Assembly: GCA_023388515.1 (NCBI GenBank)
Contig: JAEWGD010000012.1
Span: forward strand, 1-64,000
Length of the DNA: 64,000 nt
Origin: Bacillota bacterium
GTDB lineage: Bacteria > Bacillota > Clostridia > Oscillospirales > Ruminococcaceae
Direction: 5' to 3'
The notes under the pieces are model-generated. The model did not search any database. It worked only from the letters and a program-made list of their open reading frames with translations, and was not told the origin of the DNA. The translations under genes were made by a program, and so were the position numbers. This document shows, piece by piece, positions 16,686-24,277 of the stretch (within the stretch, counting starts at the first letter, position 1; each line of letters begins with the position of its first letter).

Positions 16686-17417
16686 ATGTTTATTCAAAAT
16701 ACAAATTTAAATATTATTTGCCATCCCATAAGCGAAATAAAGAAAAAATTTATAGACGCTAATGAAATTTTAAAAATAAAATTTAGTGAGCCAACCACTT
16801 TGCCTATACCAGAAGAAGCTCAACCAGATATCCCAAGAATTATTGCTATGTCATCAAGTGGTCATTCTCAATTAGTCGCTTCTAAAGAAGCAATTTCCCT
16901 AACAACCCACTATGATAATCAATACAACGCGAATTGGCTAATCTGCCAAGAGGACTTAAACTCAAAAATAGATGTTATTTTTCAAGCGCTTGAGAAGATG
17001 GGCGGAGTTAAATATAAATTTTCCGGATTAATAACAAGCATTATTTGGGATGAAGTAGATGGAGATGTTCTTAAATATATATCAGAGAAATTAATTAAGG
17101 TTACCAGTAAACAACCACTGTATGATGTCAACTGTAAGTTGACATACATAATAGATAAACAATATTTTGTAAACATAACAGTCGGGAACGCAAGGATATC
17201 TGACAATATTAATTACTCTAATGCCTTTGCAGGGCAATTTAAAAAAGACGGTAATAATACCATAATGATTGTTCTTGAAGTAAACGATAGGTACGCATTT
17301 AATGTTACCGACAATTATTATTCCAGTAGAGAAAAAATTAATGAAATATTAAATATAACACAAAAAGTTATTGGTGAATTGAAAACATTAGTAGAGGAAG
17401 GTAAGGTGATTATATGA
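16686..17417 (+). CDS. Cargo cassette protein A, possibly TIGR04255-like
   Basis: The 243-aa product is soluble, with no signal or membrane segment. Its centre (IPRIIAMSSSGHSQLVASKE and ISLTTHYDN) recalls the 'sporadically distributed' TIGR04255 family, whose function is unknown; the match is by eye and weak. The C-terminal third is a beta-rich region followed by a helix (EKINEILNITQKVIGELKTL). The start at 16686 follows GGAGGTAAAAAA; an upstream ATG (16668) overlaps that site. Its stop overlaps the next start by ATGA, so translation is coupled. Codon use is more AT-rich than the phage structural genes. Confidence 0.65.
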   Translation: MFIQNTNLNIICHPISEIKKKFIDANEILKIKFSEPTTLPIPEEAQPDIPRIIAMSSSGHSQLVASKEAISLTTHYDNQYNANWLICQEDLNSKIDVIFQALEKMGGVKYKFSGLITSIIWDEVDGDVLKYISEKLIKVTSKQPLYDVNCKLTYIIDKQYFVNITVGNARISDNINYSNAFAGQFKKDGNNTIMIVLEVNDRYAFNVTDNYYSSREKINEILNITQKVIGELKTLVEEGKVII

Positions 17418-17785
17418 TCAATACAACAATCAGAAAATCAACTACTATTGGTATCGCATTAGCTGCGGGCGTATTTTCAAGTAATACATCTGAAACTCCT
17501 AGTATAGTTCAAACTGATTATTTATCCTCTTTATATGAAAAACAAAACAATTGTGATATGTTAAATAATGATTCATGTATATCCAATCCTAATTTTACAT
17601 ATAATACATGTAAAAACGAATTGGCAGTGATAAATATGAATGATAACTACTTAAACGTGTATGATGAAGCCTTGAATATTTTTGGGACAGAGTTAAGAGA
17701 TTTTACTGAAGAAGAAAAAGAGGCATATGAAAAATCATTGAATAAAATATATAAACCGATAGGAGTGAATATTTTAGACTTATGA
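17414..17785 (+). CDS. Cargo cassette protein B, unknown
   Basis: The 123-aa product begins with a short hydrophobic stretch (STTIGIALAAGVFSS, residues 9-23) that could be a weak signal or membrane anchor. The rest is polar, with two cysteine-containing segments (NNCDMLNNDSC and NTCKNEL) and an acidic C-terminal helix. I recognise no family. It overlaps both neighbours by ATGA (17414 and 17782), so the three proteins are probably made in fixed ratio. Confidence 0.65.
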   Translation: MINTTIRKSTTIGIALAAGVFSSNTSETPSIVQTDYLSSLYEKQNNCDMLNNDSCISNPNFTYNTCKNELAVINMNDNYLNVYDEALNIFGTELRDFTEEEKEAYEKSLNKIYKPIGVNILDL

Positions 17786-18369
17786 TTGATCAGTTTATTG
17801 AATTTACAAAAGAATTGTTCCCGTGCATATCGCCTTATGTAGCTGTTAAAACTAAAGAAGCAATAAACCAGTTTAAGCAAGGCAAAGAATATAAATTTGA
17901 TTTTTTTACTCATACCCCATTTGATTACTTTTCTCAAGGTGATGTTTTTGATGATCTACCATTTATAAGGCAAGACACTGACGGTGAATTACAAGTATAT
18001 AAAACTAAAGGGATACTTTTATCAAATACATGCAGTGCTGATCATGATTCAGAAATCATTTTTGCTCCATTTTTACAAATTAATGATCTTAAAATAAATA
18101 AATCAGAATTAGTCAATAATACTTTTTATAGATTATTTTATATTCCAGGAGATGAACGATATGAGGAATATGCAATTGATTTTAGTTTGCTAAATACTTT
18201 TAAAAAAGATGTATTAAACAAGCGGCTCTTAAGTGGTAAAACTAAAAAAGAAGCTTCTCTTAATCAATTTGGGTATTATTTTTTATTGTGCAAATTAACA
18301 ATTAATTTTATGAGACCTGAAGACACCGAAGTACAATCCATTAGAAGAACTAATGCGGCATGTGAATGA
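17782..18369 (+). CDS. Cargo cassette protein C, unknown
   Basis: The 195-aa product is soluble and lacks a signal peptide. The most motif-like block is KGILLSNTCSADHDSEIIFAP (about residues 74-94), with a cysteine and acidic/histidine residues that could form a metal or catalytic site; this is inference. I cannot name the family. It ends 28 bp before a strong bidirectional terminator shared with the convergent endolysin gene, closing a self-contained three-gene unit. Confidence 0.65.
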   Translation: MIDQFIEFTKELFPCISPYVAVKTKEAINQFKQGKEYKFDFFTHTPFDYFSQGDVFDDLPFIRQDTDGELQVYKTKGILLSNTCSADHDSEIIFAPFLQINDLKINKSELVNNTFYRLFYIPGDERYEEYAIDFSLLNTFKKDVLNKRLLSGKTKKEASLNQFGYYFLLCKLTINFMRPEDTEVQSIRRTNAACE

Positions 18370-18396
18370 TATACATAAGAATTAAGTTAATAAAAA

Positions 18397-18429
18397 AAAG
18401 CCCAACGGAAATTAATCCGTTGGGCTTTT
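18397..18429. terminator. Bidirectional terminator between cassette and lysin
   Basis: AAAAGCCCAACGGA (18397-18410) pairs with TCCGTTGGGCTTTT (18416-18429), flanked by A and T runs. It serves the plus-strand cassette and the minus-strand lytic operon. Confidence 0.85.
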
Positions 18430-18483
18430 ATCATGTCTATTCGGCCATTTTGTTAACGTCAACAAAATGTAGTTTTACGCGGT

Positions 18484-19173
18484 TTACTTCAATTTCCCCC
18501 TCGTCAACCTACCGCAAATCCCATCAGCACTAAGCCCTACATCACTCTGAAACCTCTTAATCGCCGACAAAGTGGCATTACCACAAATCCCATCAATGCC
18601 AGCAGAACCGATATTGTAGCCTTTGCTTTGGAGTGCCCACTGCACCCAACGGACATCATCACCCTTAGCACCCCTACTGATGTTGCGTGTTGGCTCTGGG
18701 TGTGGATTTTTGTTAGGCTTGTCCACTCCAAAATAATTATAAAAGCTGGTTACATTATCATAGCCGTTTATTTCATCGCCCCACCATTTACCGCTACGAG
18801 TATCAATATGCACTGCTTTTGATGATATGTAACCAATACCATTACAACCTAAAGTTTCAGCGGCACAGCATACATATTTAGCGTCTATAATGCTACCATC
18901 TATAGCATAACATTGTATATCAGCAGCCTTGCCAAGTGTGTGCTGTCCTTTGCCATTGCCTCCAACTGCCTTATCATGTGATTGGGTACGATAGCCACTG
19001 TTTATAATTATCTTTGAGCAGTTGAGATAATCGTATATCTGCTCCAGTCTATCAATTAAATCTGTATCAATAAGCACCGTATCTGTGCCATCTTTGCAAG
19101 CAAATTCCCAAACTGCAAAATGTGCAGACAATTTTATATCCCCCTGTGTTGATTTACTATAAGTTTTTACCAT
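18484..19173 (-). CDS. Endolysin: M15 peptidase with peptidoglycan-binding domain
   Basis: The 229-aa product should cleave peptidoglycan peptides to release phage. The N-terminal peptidase_M15 domain (about 10-135) has INSGYRTQSHDKAVGG, HTLGKAADIQ and AVHIDTRSGKWW, the HxxxxxxD and HxD zinc-ligand pattern. A PG_binding_1 domain follows (about 150-228: ISRGAKGDDVRWVQWALQ and GICGNATLSAIKRFQ). No signal peptide is visible, so export relies on the holin. It is the last gene of the lytic operon. Confidence 0.92.
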   Translation of the reverse strand: MVKTYSKSTQGDIKLSAHFAVWEFACKDGTDTVLIDTDLIDRLEQIYDYLNCSKIIINSGYRTQSHDKAVGGNGKGQHTLGKAADIQCYAIDGSIIDAKYVCCAAETLGCNGIGYISSKAVHIDTRSGKWWGDEINGYDNVTSFYNYFGVDKPNKNPHPEPTRNISRGAKGDDVRWVQWALQSKGYNIGSAGIDGICGNATLSAIKRFQSDVGLSADGICGRLTRGKLK

Positions 19174-19191
19174 AATTAATTTTCCTCCTCA

Positions 19192-19461
19192 TTATTTAGC
19201 GACATGATGTGTGCCGATTGCAGTAGGTGATTTACAGATTGCAGTAGGTGATTCACCCCACGCAACACTACCACCAGGTCTAAGCGGTGGCATGATATAC
19301 TTAGCATCATCCTCATAGTTTGGTGATGGCATAGCACACTTAGAGCTTTCTGCAATATTTTTCCCGTCAAGAGTAATCATTGAGCTAAACACTGGTTGAC
19401 TTTGTACTTCTCTTACAAGGTCGGCTATTTCTTTTGGTGTGCCTATGATTTTGATTTCCAT
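19192..19461 (-). CDS. Small lysis-module protein, unknown
   Basis: The 89-aa product starts MEIKIIGTPKEIADLVREVQ, a form common in small Clostridia phage proteins that precede lysins. A nearly exact 18-bp direct repeat near the 3' end gives two copies of an ICKSPTAI-like stretch. The function is unknown. It lies 2 bp after holin and 18 bp before endolysin. Confidence 0.7.
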   Translation of the reverse strand: MEIKIIGTPKEIADLVREVQSQPVFSSMITLDGKNIAESSKCAMPSPNYEDDAKYIMPPLRPGGSVAWGESPTAICKSPTAIGTHHVAK

Positions 19462-19463
19462 AA

Positions 19464-19901
19464 TTAATTATCCTCCTCATTATCCTGTTTTGGCATCTCA
19501 TCCGTCATTGCAATTAAAAACTTACTTATAAAATCTTTTGCCTTTTTAGGTACAGGCACTCCACAAAGCACCCAATTTTTAAGAATACTTGCACACTCAT
19601 AAAGAGCAAAAAGCAATGCGAAGAATTCACATAAACCAAGCTTGGTTATCCCTATGGGCTCCATGTACTTTTGTGGTACTAAGAACAGCAAATTAATATG
19701 TATTATCGTATCGACAAAACCTAAAGCTAGAATGCTTACAATCATAGCGACTTTACGAATGCCACCATCAATACCTACTGTGCTGTTAAATTTATGCTCC
19801 TTGAATCCTCTTAAACAACCTAAAATCGTATCGAGCATGATTGCAAGCCCAACCATTTTTACAAATGGATTGTTTATTAAACTATCTATATAATTTTGCA
19901 T
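19464..19901 (-). CDS. Phage holin (phage_holin_4 / toxin secretion holin type)
   Basis: The 145-aa product has about three hydrophobic segments (around 12-28, 48-75 and 85-110) and the family pattern TILGCLRGFKEHKFNSTVG. The lysine-rich, charged C-terminus (VPKKAKDFISKFL) is typical. It should form membrane lesions that let the endolysin reach the wall. It lies 10 bp after the tail-fibre gene. Confidence 0.88.
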   Translation of the reverse strand: MQNYIDSLINNPFVKMVGLAIMLDTILGCLRGFKEHKFNSTVGIDGGIRKVAMIVSILALGFVDTIIHINLLFLVPQKYMEPIGITKLGLCEFFALLFALYECASILKNWVLCGVPVPKKAKDFISKFLIAMTDEMPKQDNEEDN

Positions 19902-19911
19902 CTAAAACCTC

Positions 19912-22900
19912 CTATTTAATTAAAATTTTGATGTGACTATCGTCAATCCTAGACAGCACTCTATAACCTACATCTGATGCAGTAGCGATACCACCATCAG
20001 CAACACAGCAATAGCCATTAGCTTGACAAGTGCCATCATCACGCACTACTAACTTACCTAGCATACCAACAGCACTCCATTCTTTACGTTGCGAGCGTGG
20101 TGTATATGGTACATCGTGGTTATACTCTGGGTTAAGCTTTTGAGTTTGAACCATGTATGCATCTTGTATTACGTTGCCATCTTCATCAATAACAGCAGGC
20201 TCTTCAACCCATTCTAAAACAGGTGAACCGTACACATCAACTAAATACATACCGCTCCATTGGTCTTCGTGGCTATCACCGATAACACTTGCATTGGCGG
20301 ATATAATGCCTAAAATATAATCATCTTGACTATCAGCAGTACGGATTTTTTCACCGTCAAGTGTTACAAATAAACCACGCCTATCCTCATTAGATGGATT
20401 GCCGTCAAACCATTCAAAATATTCAGCATAGTCTGCGCCTGTGGTATTATAAGCACCTGTTGAATATATCGCACCACTTGTTTCTACCCTAAAACAATTA
20501 GCCCTTGCAGATGAGGTACCTTTACCGATTACAAGCGGATTACCTGTTGTTGTGCTTGCGGTTGTCATTCCTGTAACGGCGGTGTTGTATTTGCCAAGTG
20601 CTGTTTGTGATGCGTTAGCAATTGTATATGACCCAGTAGCAAAACCCTGATTCCCCTGTGTCAACGCCCCCCAACCACAAGCGAACCCTGCCGCTGCCGT
20701 TACTCTCGTATTATCCCCTAATGCGGTAGCATAGTTTGCGGTCGCTGTTGTTGTAGTAGCGTTACCCCGCAACGAATTAATTCCTGAACTACCTGTCCCC
20801 AATGCCGCAGTTAAATTAGTAAAATCTGCTTTATCTGTTGAGGACATTAAACCTGCAGTTGTGGTTGTCGCATTGGCGTATGTGGTGTCCGTCGAAGAAA
20901 AAACAACCTCTCTAGTTATCGCGTTTATTGAAATACTCATATTGTCACTTGCCCTAAAACTAACCCCTGCGGCCTTTGAGTTCGCACTTAACGTGCTTCC
21001 TTGTGGTTGGGATGTAATAGAAGAAAATGCATTCTGGTTTACCTCTGCACCTGTAGCTATGCCAGCCAGCTTAGTCTTTTCCGCTGTTGTATAATCATTT
21101 GTGGATAAATCTTTACCGGCAACTTTATCAACCTTATTTGTATTAAGCAACCTACCTTGATTCGCAGATAAAGCTGATGTAATAGATGTTGAGGTTAGGT
21201 TATTAACCACTACAGCCCCTGCACCATCTGCACCAGTGTCGCCTTTATCACCTTTATCTCCTTTATCGCCCTTTAAGCCTTGAATACCCTGTAAGCCTCT
21301 CTCGCCTTGTATGCCTTGCAAACCACGTTCGCCTGTGTCACCCTTAGCACCAGTTAAGCCTGTATCGCCTTTAATACCTTGTAAACCCTGTAAACCACGC
21401 TCACCAGTATCGCCCTTGTCACCCTTATCACCTTTGATTCCCTGTATTCCTTGTTCCCCAGCATCTCCTTTGTCACCCTTTAAACCTTGTACACCAGTAT
21501 CACCTTTTTCTCCCTTTAGGGTAGCTAAAAAATCTAGTTCTGTACCAACATTGCCATTATCTAGCCATACTTGATATGCTGATTTTCCATCTTCTCCGTC
21601 AGAACCATCAGTTCCGTTGATACCATTTGTTCCATCAGCACCTTTAAGACTTGCAAGCCACTCTGTCTCAGTGCCTATAAATCCATTTTCAACAGCGATT
21701 TCATAGGCTGATTTGCCGTCAGCTCCGCCACCGCCACTGCCCCCGTTAACAGTTCCAGTACATTCAACATTACCCGCCCAATCTACAGTAAAAATATTCT
21801 TTCGCTCTGGGACATATTTCCCTCCGATAAATACAGTTTCTCCACCCCCAATAATCAACGCATATTGGTTTGTTGTGTCCTCAACGTTATATTTTCCTAA
21901 CGCTAGTTGCTTGCTGCCTTTTGCGATTACCTCTTCACCCATAGCAACGGCACTTGTACCACTTGCAACGTTATTGTAACCTCCTACAATGGCTGAACGC
22001 TGATAGTTAGCTTTGTTGTTCTCACCACCTAAAACAACAGCACTCGTTCCATTCGCTTCATTGCCACTACCACCGATTGAAGCTGAATAATAGTTAGTAG
22101 CTTTGTTATTTTGCCCCCCTAATACCGCAGAAGAACTGCCACTTGCAGTGTTATTGTTTCCACCTACTGTTGACGAACTACGTTCAGTAGATTTATTTTG
22201 TTCTCCCATTGCAATAGCGTGACTTCCAGCCTCACACATATACCCCATTGCAATAGCTCTAGTTCCAGTAGCTTTGTTGTGATATCCCATTGCTATTGAG
22301 CTATCTCCATAACTGCCTAGCACTCCTGCTATATTATCCTCGCCAACGGCAAATGAATAATCAACGTTCGTGATATTGCCATTGCCTAATGCCACAGAAT
22401 GACGCCCCTTAGCCTCACAGTAATGTCCTACCGCCAGTGAATTGTTACCCATTGCTTTACCGCTACCCATAGCAACGGAATCACTACCGATAGCCTGTGT
22501 ATTATTACCGCCCAAAGCAACGGACTGCATACCACTTGCTGTGGCATAGCTACCGCTCGCAAATGATACTTCTCCGCTTGCTGTTGAGCCGCGCCCTGAA
22601 GCGTGAGAATAGCGTCCACTAGCAATATTATTAGTATAATCGTTGAATATTTCAGCGTTTTCACCTGTGCCTTTTGCACCGACGCCAGCTTTTATAATTT
22701 GTGCTAATTCTTCCTGCCTAGCCCTATCAGCATTATTCCTAGCCTCTGCCGTACGGTTCATATCAAGCGTTTCAAGCCTTTGCCACCCACGATATTTCCA
22801 ATCAATCTTATGTATCGGCACTTCAATGCCATCTCCAGCGGTATACCCCGTATACGTCACCCAATCGCCTAAATCCAATGCGGGGTCGCCTGTGTACTGG

Positions 22901-23892
22901 ATATCACACGGAAGCCACTGCATAACAGTACCGTTTTCATCGTCTGTATTTGTGATTACGCTAGCTATATTGTTTAATATTGCTTGCCTATTGTTGTATA
23001 GCGTACCTCTAATCAACGCATTAGTGTACATACTCAACACTTCACCCGCTCCTGTTGGTACTTCAGGTGCGGTTACGTTTTTGACAAATACATCATCAGT
23101 AGCCTCTGTGAAACTAACCGTCATATTAACAGCACTATATTTTAATACTGTATCGTTAAATTCACTTTTTTTACGCAAAGTATCCGGTATCGCATAACCT
23201 GTTATCGTGCCTTTCAATCGCCAACAAACTATACGCAATCTACCTAGCCTATCAATTGTCGCAAATGCACAAAGCAATTGGCATAGGTAGCCTAAATAAT
23301 CTCTAGCAGTTACTACCTCTGGGCTAAACGCTAATGTATGGGATGTAGTGCCGTTGGGCATTAGGCTTAGTTCGTGTTGCACATTTGCATCAACATCCCA
23401 TAATTCAACACCCAAAGCAACGCATATATCCTTTAACCTCTCAAACGGTGTTTTTAAACTGAATCTATCGTCATTAGACGGATAATCAACGTCAAACTTA
23501 GTCATGTTGTCATATCCAACTAATTTTATAGTGGTTGCAGTTGGGCGTGTAGCTTCCACTACTTCAAATATGCCTAGTGGTACGCCCTCGTACTCTGTAG
23601 GGGATATTTTTAGATAATATATCAGTTCTATTTTTGCACCCTTGAAGGCTCTGTAGTTGGTGACATCATCATAGATGGTTAAGTTTTGCTTACCTCTGTA
23701 TGTATACCCAATCATAAAACCATTGTCGGAGGTGCACTGATTAAAATGCCGAAGTTCTGCAATATCATCATCAACTATTGTAATTATTGTATCGTCTGCA
23801 AGAGTGATTGTGCCTACCACATAACTATCTATCGCTAATCCTGGTGTTAAGTTCCTGATAGCATTTTTGTAGGCGTTTGAAACGTTATACAT
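19912..23892 (-). CDS. Chimeric tail fibre: tail-tip domain, YadA-like roll, collagen, autoproteolytic chaperone
   Basis: The 1326-aa product is a host-recognition protein built of distinct modules. Residues 1 to about 390 resemble the tail-tip (Tal-like) domain of siphovirus baseplates. About 424-680 is a run of 14-residue YadA-head repeats (ASGxxSxAxG type). About 770-885 has GxY collagen repeats such as GDKGDTGERGLQG. A second short YadA-like stretch lies near 1050-1115. Residues 1155-1326 match the peptidase_G2 chaperone (YAEYFEWFDG, GIISANASVIGD), which folds the trimer and cuts itself off. The order implies a trimeric fibre fused directly to the tail tip. Confidence 0.85.
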   Translation of the reverse strand: MYNVSNAYKNAIRNLTPGLAIDSYVVGTITLADDTIITIVDDDIAELRHFNQCTSDNGFMIGYTYRGKQNLTIYDDVTNYRAFKGAKIELIYYLKISPTEYEGVPLGIFEVVEATRPTATTIKLVGYDNMTKFDVDYPSNDDRFSLKTPFERLKDICVALGVELWDVDANVQHELSLMPNGTTSHTLAFSPEVVTARDYLGYLCQLLCAFATIDRLGRLRIVCWRLKGTITGYAIPDTLRKKSEFNDTVLKYSAVNMTVSFTEATDDVFVKNVTAPEVPTGAGEVLSMYTNALIRGTLYNNRQAILNNIASVITNTDDENGTVMQWLPCDIQYTGDPALDLGDWVTYTGYTAGDGIEVPIHKIDWKYRGWQRLETLDMNRTAEARNNADRARQEELAQIIKAGVGAKGTGENAEIFNDYTNNIASGRYSHASGRGSTASGEVSFASGSYATASGMQSVALGGNNTQAIGSDSVAMGSGKAMGNNSLAVGHYCEAKGRHSVALGNGNITNVDYSFAVGEDNIAGVLGSYGDSSIAMGYHNKATGTRAIAMGYMCEAGSHAIAMGEQNKSTERSSSTVGGNNNTASGSSSAVLGGQNNKATNYYSASIGGSGNEANGTSAVVLGGENNKANYQRSAIVGGYNNVASGTSAVAMGEEVIAKGSKQLALGKYNVEDTTNQYALIIGGGETVFIGGKYVPERKNIFTVDWAGNVECTGTVNGGSGGGGADGKSAYEIAVENGFIGTETEWLASLKGADGTNGINGTDGSDGEDGKSAYQVWLDNGNVGTELDFLATLKGEKGDTGVQGLKGDKGDAGEQGIQGIKGDKGDKGDTGERGLQGLQGIKGDTGLTGAKGDTGERGLQGIQGERGLQGIQGLKGDKGDKGDKGDTGADGAGAVVVNNLTSTSITSALSANQGRLLNTNKVDKVAGKDLSTNDYTTAEKTKLAGIATGAEVNQNAFSSITSQPQGSTLSANSKAAGVSFRASDNMSISINAITREVVFSSTDTTYANATTTTAGLMSSTDKADFTNLTAALGTGSSGINSLRGNATTTTATANYATALGDNTRVTAAAGFACGWGALTQGNQGFATGSYTIANASQTALGKYNTAVTGMTTASTTTGNPLVIGKGTSSARANCFRVETSGAIYSTGAYNTTGADYAEYFEWFDGNPSNEDRRGLFVTLDGEKIRTADSQDDYILGIISANASVIGDSHEDQWSGMYLVDVYGSPVLEWVEEPAVIDEDGNVIQDAYMVQTQKLNPEYNHDVPYTPRSQRKEWSAVGMLGKLVVRDDGTCQANGYCCVADGGIATASDVGYRVLSRIDDSHIKILIK

Positions 23893-23902
23893 TCTGAACC
23901 TC

Positions 23903-24271
23903 CTAACATTCGATTAAATTTAAACTCATAGTCCATAAGCTGTTTGCGAGTGATTTTTCGTCAACCGATATAAGATTACCCGAACGTGGGCTTCCGGGAT
24001 AAAACGTTCGGGTTATAAAACTAATTGTATTAGGGTCAAAAAAAGTTACTTCAAAAGTTGGCTCTGAAATAGCATTTTTAATTGTTGAAAAATCAATTGT
24101 TTTTATCAGCGACCAAGTTAAACTGATTGTGTAAATGTCTGATCTGATACGCTCTCGCCTAAATTTTGCTGACTGAGAACGAGTAGACGCCTCGCTGTCC
24201 ACATCGTTTAAATCTACCTTGTATCCGTCTGGGTTAGGTAGAGCAACTCCGCCTATTGTTATGACGTTCAT
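23903..24271 (-). CDS. Tail tip-associated protein (DUF6711-like)
   Basis: The 122-aa product (MNVITIGGVALPNPDGYKVD) matches small proteins located between tape measure and tail-tip genes in Clostridia siphophages, probably of the DUF6711 family. By position it takes the place of a distal tail protein. The gene is 6 bp downstream of the tape measure and 10 bp upstream of the fibre gene. Confidence 0.7.
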   Translation of the reverse strand: MNVITIGGVALPNPDGYKVDLNDVDSEASTRSQSAKFRRERIRSDIYTISLTWSLIKTIDFSTIKNAISEPTFEVTFFDPNTISFITRTFYPGSPRSGNLISVDEKSLANSLWTMSLNLIEC

Positions 24272-24277
24272 TATACC

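Noticed and set aside
21311..21574. Proline-rich ORF opposite the tail fibre
   Set aside because: It is the antisense shadow of the collagen-like Gly-X-Y repeats.
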